Shown piece after piece: positions 12,317 to 22,790 of a DNA stretch of 39,191 bases. Source of the stretch: Ectocarpus siliculosus. Taxonomy: Eukaryota; Sar; Phaeophyceae; Ectocarpales; Ectocarpaceae. Below the pieces are notes generated by a model, which saw only the letters and a program-made list of their open reading frames with translations, ran no database searches and was not told the origin of the DNA. The position numbers and the translations under genes are program-made. The stretch spans positions 1 through 39,191 of the forward strand of contig FN649751.1 in the NCBI GenBank assembly GCA_000310025.1. The letters run 5' to 3'. Within the stretch, counting starts at the first letter, position 1, and each line of letters opens with the position of its first letter.

Positions 12317-12559
12317 TCGCAACAGTTATTCACTGAAAACTTCGCGAACACTCGATATGTCAACCAAAATACATCTCTCCAAGAATATATGCCATCAATA
12401 CTCGACCAGAATAACATAAGAGGGAAAAACAATTCAAAGGAACATGAATACTGCATCGCGCGTAACAAATACTTGGCGCGAGAAATGAAAGAAAACGGGA
12501 AACAAAACGAGAAACAAAACAAAACCAAAACACAACCAATCAGAAAAACAATAAAATGT

Positions 12560-13489
12560 TCATGCCAAATTCATTGCAAAATCACGGTGAGACTCGAAAG
12601 CGTCCTTCGGCAAGCTCTTCGTGAGAAAATCTGCACGCTGGTACGGAGACGGCACGTGGATCACCGAAATTTCCTTCCTCTCTACCAGTTCCCTGAGAAA
12701 ATGGTGCCTTACATCTATGTGCTTCGAGTTCGAGTTTGAGATGGGGTTCTGCGCTAGTTGAATCGCCCCCTGGTTGTCCTCGAAGACGGGGATACACGGC
12801 ATGCCGACCTGCGGCAACATGAAACGCCAAATCTGCCTCAAAAACAAAATCTCCTTCACTATGTCACCAAGCGCGACGTACTCTGCTTCTGTCGTCGAAA
12901 GCGTGACGCACTTTTGCGTTCTGGAAAACCAAGACACAGCGCCTCCTCCACACGTCACGATTCCCCCTGATACCGACCTACGGTCTGCTGCCTTGCTTGC
13001 AAAGTCCGCATCAGCGTACCCCTGCAAGCTGAATCCTTCTACTGTACCCCTCTGAAACGAAATACCAAAGTGACTCGTCCTCCTCGCATAGCCTAAAATA
13101 TCCATCGCTGCATTCCAGTGTACCAGCTTCGGAGATGCGCAATACCTAGCTACTGCCCTTACAGCATTCGCAATGTCTGGCCTAGTTTGAGTCGCCAGCC
13201 ACATCAACGATCCTACCAGCTCACGAAACGGAAAGTCTGTCGCCACCTCATCCGCATCAAAATCAGAAAGCTTCACCCCCGAAGACATCGGAACGCTCTT
13301 ACCTCCCACTACTCCATATTCTGCTGCTAGCTCGTCCGCGAAAGTCTGCTGAGAAATCGTCAACCTTCCGGTCTCCTTGTTCCTCTCGTAAAAGCACCCA
13401 GAATACCATCTCAACTCTCCCAGGTTCTTCACTGGCACGGACTTGTTAAGGTCGGCGCCAAACTTATCACATCTCTCCCTCTCTCCCAC
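12560..13489 (-). pseudogene. Copia polyprotein, reverse transcriptase C-terminal half and RNase H
   Basis: This piece continues reverse transcriptase after the catalytic Asp-Asp motif (LGELRWYSGCFYERN; SLMWLATQTRPDIANAV) and contains RNase H with its expected acidic residues (GYADADFAS, TTEAEYVALGD, EDNQGAIQLAQN, KHIDVRHHF). Its frame is open upstream of 13489 through the codons for the Asp-Asp motif. It is out of frame by one base with 13500-13979. The C-terminus looks complete. Confidence 0.9.
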
Positions 13490-13499
13490 AGCAAAAATG

Positions 13500-13979
13500 T
13501 CATCTACATACTACCAAAATCAAAACAACACATCCATCCTCAATCAAACGAAACACACAAGCATCGGCCATGCACTGCTCAAAACCTAACGCCACTAAAC
13601 ACCTCTTCAGCATTGCATGCCACTGCCTAGATGCCTGTCTCAAGCCATACAGACTCTTGCCTAGTTTTACAATCATTCCAGATAGAGCTCCACATCCCTG
13701 TGGCAAACGCATGTACACGTCTTCCTCCAACTCCGAGCGCACAAAAGCTTGCTCAATATCGAAATGACACAAGTCGAGATTTAACTCGCACGCCAACGCA
13801 GCCAACATCCTAACACACGAAACAGAAACGGTAGGCGCGTACAGCTCTCCAAAGTCAATGTACTCTCTCTGCATATCACCTCTCGCTACAAGTCTCGACT
13901 TCACCTTAGTGGGCCATCCAAATTCATCTGCCTTCCAATCGAATACCCACTTAGCGTTAATTGCGTTCTCCACTAGTTG
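13500..13979 (-). pseudogene. Copia polyprotein, reverse transcriptase N-terminal half
   Basis: Contains the RVT_2 start (INAKWVFDWKADEFG), the fingers motif (KSRLVARGDMQ) and the first catalytic aspartate (CHFDIEQAFV). It is in the same frame as the upstream Gag-integrase reading frame but separated from it by one TAG. It ends at a TGA caused by a one-base shift inside the catalytic Asp-Asp motif. Confidence 0.9.
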
Positions 13980-16900
13980 CTACTTCGCCGGAGTAAAAGT
14001 CCCTGCTTCCAACAAGCCGTAAAACTCCCTTTTCATAGAGTCGCTCCAAAGGTGCCGGTGCTCCGACGCCATGGCCTCTTTGTAGCTCTTGGGGACACGA
14101 AGGTCGCTGGCCTGGCAGTGAGGAAGGTCAGGGCGTTGCTCCGGCGGGCGCTGGTCTCGCAGCGTGGCGTCGATGTCTTCCCGGTTGGCGAGGAGCGTGG
14201 CAAATGCGAGTGGAAAGCCCGCTCCTCCAGCCCCCGGGTCCACCGCTGCGAGTGCTCCCGCCTGTTCTCCGGCCCCCGCTCCCCCCGGCTCTCCGGCCTC
14301 CGCCCCCCCCAGCTCCCTGCGCTCCTCATCCACCGCGCTCCGAGCCTCCAGCATCGACACCAGAGTGTTCTTGTCTAGCATCGAGATGAGTCCTGTGCTG
14401 TGCCTCGTGCCCGATCTCGTTCGGCTTGGCAGCCGCGGGTCTATCATACCCTCGGCCTTTGTACCCGGGCGAAGCTGCCGCATGGCGTGAGCCGTAAGCG
14501 GGGGCATCGCGGGGTCCGGCGGCGGCGGCTGGTCTGGATCGAGGGTCGCCAACGGTGACGGCGAAGAGGCAGAAGACGGCTGGCCAGGGGCGGGGGTCGC
14601 CGACGGTGGCGGCGAAGTGGCAGAGGGCGGCTGTGAAGGCGTGGGAGCGGACGGCGGCGTGGTCGCTGGCGGCGGCGTTGCGGCAGGTGGCGTTGCGGCA
14701 GTCGAAGGCGTCGGTGCTGGGCCAAAGTTGATCGAGACGACCGGCGGCGTGAACGGGGGGGGTGTCGGTGCAGCGGTGATACCAGCGGAACCCCCCTCGC
14801 CGGCTGGCGCCGACGTCACCCACGACACGTTGTTGGTGTAGACGACGCGACCGGTGGACGCCTTGAGGACCTTGACGGTGCCGCTCGGGTGGTTGTCGCC
14901 GCCGTTCAGGTAGAAGCAGAGGGTGGCCTGGTCGTCGAGCTTGATGCGGCGATCCTCGCGCATGAAGCCGGGCTGGAAGAACGGCAGCACGCGGAATGGC
15001 CCTTGCTCGCCGGTGAACATCTCGTGCGGCGAGCGCCGCCCGGGGTTGGCCTTGGTCGCCGACTGGTTAAGAGCGTCGGCGGCCCACTTCGCCGATTCCA
15101 TCCAAAGACGGTCACCGCGCTCGTCGAGGCCGGGGATGGAGGCGAAGTCGACGTTGAACACACGGCCAGCGCTGCGGCGGGCGGCCATGCCGGCCTTCAT
15201 AATCCGCCAGATGGCGCTCTCGACGACGCCGTTGTACTTCGGAGTGCCAGGCGGGGTGAACTCGACGCCGATGCCGTTGTCGTCGCAGAATTGCCGGAAG
15301 TCGCCACGGGTCCACTCGGTGCCGTTGTCGACGCGGAAACACTCGATGCGCCCGAGGTCGTACCGCCCCACGTCCGCCAGCAGCCTTTTCGTTGCCGCCA
15401 GCGCGTCGGACTTCCGCCGGAGACCGTAGACCTTGTTCCACCGCGAGGCGCTGTCGACGGCGACGAACAGGTAGAGGTTGCCGCCCAGGGAAGGCACCAG
15501 CGGTCCACACAAGTCCAGGTGAACACGCCCGAGTGGCTTGGACGCCCGCGCTCCCGGCCCCCGCGGCACCGACCCTCGCCTGCCCTTCGCCTTCATGCAG
15601 TCCGTGCACGGTTCCAGCTTGCCGGTGAGCACGATGCCTCTCTGCTGGGCGGTTTCTCTCAAAAGGGGCTCGCAAGCGTGGGCAAGGGAGCGGTGGAAGT
15701 GGTTGATGTCAACGGACTTTTCAGTCGAACCAAGAGCAAACGGGGACGCACCAGGGCCAAGCGCGGCCGCACCGAAGTCAAAATCAGCACCCCCATCAAT
15801 GCTATCCAAAACAGCAGCTACATTCGCAGCATCAGTCTCAGGGATAAACGCGGGGAAAAACTCTTGATACGGGGTGTCATCATAGCCATCCATGAGCTGC
15901 TCGTCGGTGAGCACACTCGTGTCTCCAAGATCCATACCCGGAAAAGTACCCACACAAACAAACTCGGACGCCGAAGAAGGTACTACGCCGGCAGAGCCGG
16001 CGGGCGGGACGCTCTCACTCGCAGGTACTACACTGGTGGGACCAGTGGGCGTGATGCTATCAGTCGAAGGTACTACGCTGGTGGGACCAGCGGGCGTGAC
16101 GCTCTCACTCGAAGGTACTACGCTAGCAGAGCCAGCGGGAGGGAAACGCAACACGGACACCAATGATTCCGCGGAGCCCCCTTTTTGGGAAGGGGAACGC
16201 GTGGAGCCAACGGCGGGGGCGGAATCGGGGGCAGTCACGAATGCAGGCAAAGCAGAGGAGTCTACTCTAGTTGCAGATGGGTCGTACGGTAAGCGCATGG
16301 CATATGCTGCAGACGCTTTTTCCTCCCTAGCAAATAGCAGTCCATTTTGGAGGGTTGCACCACGCTCGTCGTGCAGGATTTGTTGCTTTCGAGAAACTGC
16401 ATGCGTTGAAAACAAATTGAAGCTCAGGTTCTCTACTACAGACACGTCAGTCAGCTTAACACACATCGTCGTTTTTTCACCGTTCTCATCCTCCTGAAAG
16501 AAACTAAGGTTGATGCTACCGATAGCTTGCACTTCTAGCAGTCGACCATCACCTACGACGACATACTTCCTATTTGCGGGGATCTCCTGCAGATCGTACA
16601 TGTGTAGACTACTGTTGGTAAAACTGTTGCTTGCACCTGAATCAGCTACCCATCTCTCGCTACCAGGCGGCCCCTCACTAGATTCCACACTCAGCAAAGA
16701 CGAAGCAGACGCAGCAGACTCAACTCCAATCGTCACTCCTATCCTACCAAAAAATATTTCGGGGTGAGACTTGCCTAGGGGCACCGATTGTGCCGTGCAG
16801 AGGTGGAGGTAGCCCGAAGATGGAGGCGCGCCAGGAGAAGGGGCAGAGGACGAGGAGGAAGCGGTGCTGCTGCTGCCCGCGGGGGGGGGCTGACGTGGCT

Positions 16901-18416
16901 GCTCGGATGATGAATCTTGACCGGCGGGAGGGTAGTAGACGTAGTGGATCCCGCCGTCAGATGAACGGCTGTCTTCGTACCCGGAGGAGTAGCTGTAGCT
17001 GTCCCCGCCGCCGGCGTAGTGGGCGTACCCGGCGTCGTGGTAGCTGTCGTCGTAGGAGTAGCCTTCGTCGTAGTCGCCGTAATCTTCGTAGTAGCCACCA
17101 TCATCGTGGGCGTAGTACACAACGTACGCCTGCTCTCTTCCGTGGCCAGAACGCGCGTGCCCCGGGCCTCTCCCTGCCCGATCTCTCTCGGCACGCCCGT
17201 CGCTGCTGTGGCGTCCCGCGGGCCCACGACCCCCCGGGTGACGCCCCAGACGACCACCAGGCCCACGTCCACGAAGAGGTCGCGGGGGGGGTGAGGCTTG
17301 GCTCCAGCCACCGCCACCATGACCGGTGTGGTGCTGCTGCTCTATCCTCACCCATCGCCCGCCACCGCGGCCGGGTCCCGGCGGCGGTCTACCCCCTCGC
17401 TGGCTACCGCCGCCACCGCGGCTGCCGCCGCCCGAGCGACGTTCCTCGGCGCCCTCTCTCGAACGCGCACGCCGCAGTTGCTGCTGGAGACGACACTGCT
17501 CGTTGGTGTGAAGCTCGGACTGGTGGTAGCGGCAAAATCCGCCGGGGTCGTCGTTGAACACGTCACTATTTTTCTTCTCTCCGTCACGATTTTGGCCGCC
17601 AGCTGCTGCCTGACCGCCGTCTTGACCCCAGGATGCCCCCCCACTGCCCCCGTCGCGCCGGCTCATGCCGGATGCGGCGAGAGCGAGCTCCACCTCGCGC
17701 CTCTCCCCCTTGCTCCTCTCGCGCTCCATCTCCACGTGGGCGTCCCTCACCACAGTCTCAAGGGTACGCAACGTCAGGACATCATGGGCAAGCAGTATTC
17801 CTTTTTGCACGGCATACAACGAAGAGGGAAGGCCACGAGCAATGTCTTTGTTGGCATCTGTTTCATCCTTAATCGTGCCTACTGATGCGAGACGCAGGCG
17901 AAGGGCCTCTGAGCGGGCAATGTAATCCTGTGGACTCTCGGACTCCTTCATCTCCAACTCCTTCCAGTCCTGCTCCAACCTCGACTTTTCTGACTGCTTT
18001 TTCTCCTGATAGAACTCGGTCACTATTTTCCAGCCCTTTTGGGGACTCTCACACGCCAGAATCAAGCTCTGAATCGGGGGATACATAACCTTGCTTATGA
18101 GGATATTCCACAGTTTGAAAGACTTGTCTACCACTTCATTTCCAAAAAGTCTCCGAAGGTCTCCTACATTCACACCCCTCTTCCCGACCTTGACCTCGAC
18201 CTCCAGTTCCAACGCATCATGCACACCCTCCTCCTGAAAATATGAAATCATCTTACCACGAAAAATATCAAACATAATGTACAAGTCCTGCTCCTTCTTT
18301 ACACTACCAAGCCAAGGTTCGATTTCTGAGCCTGGATTGACACGTAACGCGCCTGAGCGGGCAAAGCCCTGTTGTTGAGCGATGGCCTCAGCTGTCGCCT
18401 TGGCCGCTTGCGCCAC
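13980..18416 (-). pseudogene. Copia polyprotein, Gag-protease-integrase (1478 codons)
   Basis: Gag core lies at residues about 1-260, with a zinc knuckle C-x2-H-x4-H-x4-C near 292 (CRYHQSELHTNEQC; the His in place of the second Cys is also known from plant gypsy Gag). A Gly/Arg-rich then Tyr/Asp/Ser-rich low-complexity region follows. The protease motif WVADSGASNSF is near 589. A 15-residue repeat occurs four times at about 755-815. The integrase zinc site (HFHRSLAH, CTDCMKAK) is near 905-936 and the D,D,E core (HLDLCGP, RVDNGTEW, NGVVESAIW) at about 965, 1027 and 1065. A Pro/Thr/Ala-rich linker leads to the reverse transcriptase start. The first codon listed is GTG; the true Gag start is upstream at 18604 in another frame. 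It ends at TAG (13980-13982). Confidence 0.92.
15979..16158 (-). repeat. 45-base tandem repeat, four copies, inside the copia polyprotein
   Basis: Copies begin with ggtacta at 15979, 16024, 16069 and 16114. Each encodes a 15-residue unit of the type TPAGPTSVVPSTDSI, a Pro/Ser/Thr-rich linker between protease and integrase. Confidence 0.85.
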
Positions 18417-18604
18417 GATGTGTGCGACGCTGCTGGGGTCGTTGAATGTGGCTGGTGTACCCTGGCTGGAGGTTGGGCAATGGTGACTTCACCCTCGTTG
18501 ATCCTGTTGGCTTCGAGTTCGGCTTGCACTCGTTGCTGGACGATCTCCTCCACTTTTTGTTGTAGCTCTTCCCCGCTGAGGGCGGAGAGGTCGATGTCCT
18601 CCAT
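18417..18604 (-). pseudogene. Copia Gag N-terminus, frameshifted
   Basis: The ATG at 18604 lies 95 bases inside the 5' LTR and begins MEDIDLSALSGEELQQKV, an acidic helical Gag N-terminus. This frame is not the frame of the long polyprotein. The downstream frame can be followed back to about 18485 (TPATFNDPSSVAHIVAQ reads naturally) before a TGA, so a one-base shift lies between about 18440 and 18485. Confidence 0.75.
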
Positions 18605-18671
18605 GGTGTTTGGTGTTGTGGGAGTCTACCGATTGCGCGTGACTGCACAACCCCCGGATGGCTACGCCCGC

Positions 18672-18683
18672 GCGCAGATACCG
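18672..18683 (-). other. Possible primer-binding site of the copia element
   Basis: On the minus strand CGGTATCTGCGC matches 9 of 12 bases of the common initiator-Met tRNA site. It starts about 16 bases after the LTR end, further than usual, so the assignment is weak. Confidence 0.25.
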
Positions 18684-18699
18684 TGATATCGCACTAGTG

Positions 18700-19024
18700 T
18701 GAAAGGTAAACTACGCGGGGTGCAGCAAGCACGTTCTGGACGTTACTTGGGGCACTGGGTAGTCGGCCGTGTTAGGCCGAGAGAGAGAGATTGAGAGAGA
18801 GTTGGAGAGAGAGTGGGAGAAGGAAACTTGATTGGAGAGAGACAGTGGTGGTGGTGGAGAGAGAGAGGAAGAAGTGAGCGCAGCACGCACGCAAGCTTCA
18901 TCGCACCAACCACGCCAAAAGGGTCCCCGTGACCGCACCGATGGTACCCTGCAACACACGAAATTCCCAACACGTATCCCCCTGGGATCCTCACGACCAG
19001 ATACTGCTGCGAGTATATCTAACA
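18700..19024 (-). repeat. LTR (5' LTR of the copia element)
   Basis: 325 bases, one difference from the left copy. On the minus strand this is the promoter-bearing LTR that would start transcription of the element. Confidence 0.95.
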
Positions 19025-19029
19025 CTCTT
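19025..19029. repeat. Target-site duplication CTCTT, right copy
   Basis: Matches 11977-11981 exactly. Confidence 0.9.
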
Positions 19030-19052
19030 TTTTCAGTTTTCCACGATAACGC

Positions 19053-19096
19053 ATTTTGATTTTGATTTTGCGCCCATTTGGATTTTGATTTTCGGC
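19053..19096. repeat. TTTTGA-rich array
   Basis: Two short runs of ATTTTGATTTTG separated by about 12 bases, next to the right LTR. Inverted-orientation counterparts (ATCAAAATCAAA) lie on the left side at 10850-10886 and 10981-11000. Confidence 0.6.
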
Positions 19097-19811
19097 AGTT
19101 CGTTAATACACGCCCTAATAATCCACCTTATTTTTGCGTGCGCGGGACTGTCACCTTGTTTTTTCTTCCCTACCCCGTCTCTTCTCTTCTCTTCTCTTCA
19201 CGGAGCCTCTTCTGGGATTTGGGAAAAATAATTACACACACACACACCCATTCGAGATATACCCACAGTCGAACTGGATGTGGTGGAGTCTTTTCAGTGA
19301 AAGGAGGAAAACCGGCTGGGTACTGGACTTATTTCGAGTCTTTTTAAGTCTATACACTGATGATTTATATTAGGGATGTATTGCAGTGTCGTGTATATTG
19401 ACAAATAAATGTAACGTAACCTTCACAGGGGGACACGGCGCAGTGTCTATTGACAGCTTACTGGTGGTTTCTTAGATATAGCAATAATAATATTGACGTG
19501 TTTGCGCATACAACGAAATTTGCTATACTTTCTGTTAAAAACAAAGTCTTTCCACCGTGCGCAAAAAAAAAAAACGGAAGACTAACGATGATCCGATGAT
19601 CCGCATTTGGCCGTGTAATCTCGCCACGCACATACATGCAGCCGTGGAGTTCGAAGGGGTCAGGAAAGATCTGCACATACATGTGCACCTAATTTGAAAA
19701 TTGAAGCGATAGTCACACCACGCCCTGTCCTCCGAGACGTCGGTGATGCACAAATCCCTCCCCCTCACTGTCCTGATGACCATGCGATCTACCCGTACTG
19801 TCTCCACCTAC

Positions 19812-20243
19812 CTGCAGCGCTATGAGCGCAGCGCACAACTCGAGCTCTTCCGTTTCGTGCTCATCTTCTTCCTCGCTGCCAACCAACAGCAGGACAGCTG
19901 CGCACAAGAGGCAAAGCTGCTCATGCATCATCAGTTCTCCGGTGCTCATGGCGCCGTAGCGGCGTTTAAGGTTGACATCCCGGATCGGCCTCCTGGTTCT
20001 ATCCATGGCTTGTGTAAGGGGGCATGGGGCGGGCACTGGCTGCGCGTCTCGTAGCCCGCTGCCGTCTCGTGCCACAACGGCGCAGCAAGCGGCCCAAACT
20101 GACGTGGACCAACCAGCGCTCGTGGTCGTTCGGGCGGCAAAATTTGCTTCAAATTTCTCTAAATGGCGAAATCTCAAGACATATTTAGGCAGAAGTCGCG
20201 TCGGAGGAACTTTAGATACCCCGAACTGGTCGTTACGAGCCAA
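19812..20243 (-). CDS. Hypothetical exon, unknown protein
   Basis: A minus-strand frame open for 176 codons to 19713, with a good donor (CTGCAG^GTAGGT) after 19812. The most gene-like part begins at an internal Met (MDRTRRPIRDVNLKRRYG) and continues with a hydrophobic run followed by a Glu-rich stretch (LLVGSEEEDEHETEELELC). I do not recognise the family; a transposase-like first exon is one possibility. It is not supported by neighbours. Confidence 0.3.
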
Positions 20244-20819
20244 ATTTTGTTCTGCGCAAACACGTCATTGTAAAAATCATGGAAGATGGAACGAAGGCTA
20301 CAGCAGTGGGTACAAGAAAAAATTTGTTGACGCCGCTGGGTACACCCACCGCGATGTCGGACAGAGTGGGCACTCTGGTGAGGCCTTGCGCGCCTCGGCG
20401 GTATTAGGGCCGAAGGTGTACCTGAAAGTGGAAAAAAATGATGCCCGTGTGTATGGTCCCTTGCTGTGTCGCCCAGGTGTCAGAATGGGGTTTTGAGTCC
20501 TTTGGGGGTCGCCTATTGGAGGGCGCGCGCGCCGGATTTTCGAGTACGCACTTTTGTCCGAGAATGGCGTGGGTATACCCACTTTTGTCCATTTCCCTTT
20601 TGCAAAATATATCTCAAAATCAGGAACGTTCATTGTTCTTCGCATAAATATCCGTTCCGATCTCTCTACCCGTACCTTCATCTCTCTGTACTGATCTATC
20701 TATGAAACAAATCACGACGTCGATTCTCGTGGGCACAGGATAACTTACCCCAAAAAGAGGAATACTCAAATTAAAGGGACCCGAAGGGTGCGCAAGCCAA
20801 TTGAAACGAAGAAACGAAC

Positions 20820-21311
20820 CTACATTTCAGCCAATGCCGAGCATGGCCATCCGTAAGGTGTTGATACGAACGGTGCATTCACGACACTCACATCGCATCC
20901 TCGTTGTATTTTGTCAAGCGACGCTTCCTGGGGTGGCCTCAGCGGCGTCGCGACCACAGGGAGGGCAGCCCCGACAGCAACGCCGGCACCGATGGCTAGC
21001 CAGACCCCTACGTGAAGTCCCTTCCTCTTGCGTCCTCCGTCGCCGCCCGTCGGAGAAGAAGAAGAAGACTCCGTTGATGATGCAACCGCTGTCTCGCCCT
21101 CCTCATCCTTCGTTTCCTCGATCAAACCCGCTACATCAGCCTCATCTGGCCCTCCCACTACGCTCCCATCGCTTGCGATATCCACCTCGGCTGCGGTGAC
21201 AGGTTCAGAGGCCCTGGGGTCCTCCTCGTCATTCCCTCCCATTGGCGTGCTCGACTGAGCAGGTATCTTGGCCGCACTGTTGGCATCGTTCTGCGATACA
21301 TGCACGTCCAT
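20820..21311 (-). CDS. Orphan acidic single-pass membrane protein (163 aa)
   Basis: The frame begins at the ATG at 21311 (MDVHVSQNDANSAAK); an in-frame ATG at 21416 is an alternative but lies in the duplicated 5' flank. The first ~110 residues are acidic and Ser/Glu-rich (PDEADVAGLIEETKDEEGET, then a Ser run). A basic patch GGRKRKG precedes one membrane helix (VGVWLAIGAGVAVGAALPVV), followed by a short tail ending LAEM. This layout suggests an acidic cytosolic tail with one anchor. I do not recognise the family. The gene's 5' flank is duplicated at the left edge of the window. A missed intron cannot be excluded. Confidence 0.55.
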   Translation of the reverse strand: MDVHVSQNDANSAAKIPAQSSTPMGGNDEEDPRASEPVTAAEVDIASDGSVVGGPDEADVAGLIEETKDEEGETAVASSTESSSSSPTGGDGGRKRKGLHVGVWLAIGAGVAVGAALPVVATPLRPPQEASLDKIQRGCDVSVVNAPFVSTPYGWPCSALAEM

Positions 21312-21324
21312 GTAGTCGGAAAAG

Positions 21325-22790
21325 GTTGGGACAACGGGGAGTCGGAACGGGGACAAGGGTTCAGCTATGCAATGAAATGACCAAGGGTAGTCTATAGAAT
21401 GAACACCCGGACGCACCGACTGCTACGTAGTAATGATCCGCCGTTGTTGGTCGATGTGCAAGCTATTGTATGTACACTCTTATACAACCCATTTTTTCTC
21501 GTCAATTGAACTGCTGTGCAAATGCTTCCAACGAAGAGTTCGGACTCAATCATCGGGGCACAGCGTAGATTGGTTATTGTATAGATATGTTTCACGTGAC
21601 GTTGGGTGTACATGACGTATGGTTTCCATCCGCAGGCCCATCTGAGTGTGGATATACGCACCTCTGAAGTCAGCGAAGGGGTTGTGTGCCGGAGGATGGT
21701 ACCTCGTCCTGTCTGAATCGTCTCGACGTGGAAGCGGGCCTGAACTGACGCTCCTCCGCTCTCGGAGGCACCTGTTTTTGCCATTAGCAGGGTTGGAGAG
21801 GGTGAAAGTCGGCCAGATCGTTGGCACAAAGATGGGATAAAATATTCTGCCGATACTACCTAAGTGACAGTGAAAGGGAAGATTCATTCACGAGATGCGT
21901 ATTGACCTTGATCGTCACCAAAATGTGTCACGCGTAGTCCCCTCACAGGACATTCTTGCTATTAGTATGTGCCCCCTCTCCTCTCTTCGCCGATCATACA
22001 CATGCCATCTATCGCAACACTGATAGCAATTCAGATTCCGTTCTCACCGTGGTTGCTCGTAGACGGACATCACCGTTGTTCCGGGATGATCGGTTGAGAT
22101 TGCGCATTCAAGCCGCTCGCAGCTTGAGGAGACCTGTACACGGCGTCGATTTCCTCGTTCGTGGGTGTCGTCCTCGATGCCATGGTGACGTGGTGGGTGT
22201 TGTGCTTCACAATAGATGATATGAAAAGCTAGGTGTTCCTCGAACAGGTTGTCTTGAAAACGATGGCGGAAAGGATTGTGAGCAGTGTGGGATGGGGCGG
22301 GTTGGGAGAGCTTCTGGCTCGGCATGACATACATGGCGCTTTCTGCCATACGGTTGTTGTTGAACCGACAACGAGACCGTTGTAGATAATCAAATTTGTG
22401 TCGAACACCTGACAGTCCTCCCCTCCCCGTGCATGGGGTATATGTATGAAATGAGTCACTAGCGCGGAGAAGCTTCGTTCAGTTGCACCCCCCCAAGTTT
22501 GATCCCAATCACGGGCACCATGCTTGTCTAAATATTGTTGCTTTGATTATGCGGGGACTCGATGCACCCGAGGGTCTGTATCACGGGCGGGACGACTTTT
22601 CACGTATGCCGCATTTCGGTCCAGCACACAAGACACATGCGTTCGTATCCGAACGAGGATAAGAATAGTGAGTGAATTGTCGCACCTCTCTCGCGACTCA
22701 GACCCACGGCATCGCGGTCTCGGCACGCATCGGCGTATTGACGCCCACCCCTGTGCGATCCGAATCGGAGAGCGAAGCATTCCCAAAGAC
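21325..22790. repeat. Dispersed repeat, copy B (homologous to 1-1888)
   Basis: Starts right at the 5' end of the minus-strand gene at 20820-21311 and ends after attcccaaagac (22779-22790). The best preserved block (about 21510-21965) matches 525-985. Compared with copy A it lacks about 300 bases near 21490 and a shorter piece near 21965. Confidence 0.8.

Larger units (their letters stand above)
11982..19024 (-). mobile_element. Ty1/copia LTR retrotransposon, 7043 bases, complete but with broken frames
   Basis: Bounded by two 325-base LTRs with TG..CA ends and flanked by CTCTT on both sides. Read on the minus strand the order is 5' LTR, Gag (with zinc knuckle), protease, integrase, reverse transcriptase, RNase H, polypurine tract, 3' LTR. 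Integrase before reverse transcriptase places it in the copia (Pseudoviridae-like) group. The LTRs differ at one position, which implies recent insertion. Three frame breaks interrupt the polyprotein: a Gag frameshift near 18440-18485, an in-frame TAG at 13980-13982, and a one-base shift near 13511. As read, the copy could not make a full polyprotein without recoding. Confidence 0.95.
19030..20819. other. Intergenic region right of the copia element
   Basis: Apart from the hypothetical exon above, it contains a 14-base perfect palindrome gtgggtatacccac (20569-20582) flanked by two copies of acttttgtcc, and CT-rich tracts near 19180. No other gene is recognised. Confidence 0.4.

Noticed and set aside
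14889-16166. 425-codon plus-strand frame opposite the copia polyprotein
   Set aside because: It is antisense to integrase and protease and follows from GC-rich codon use there; its residues show no family motif.
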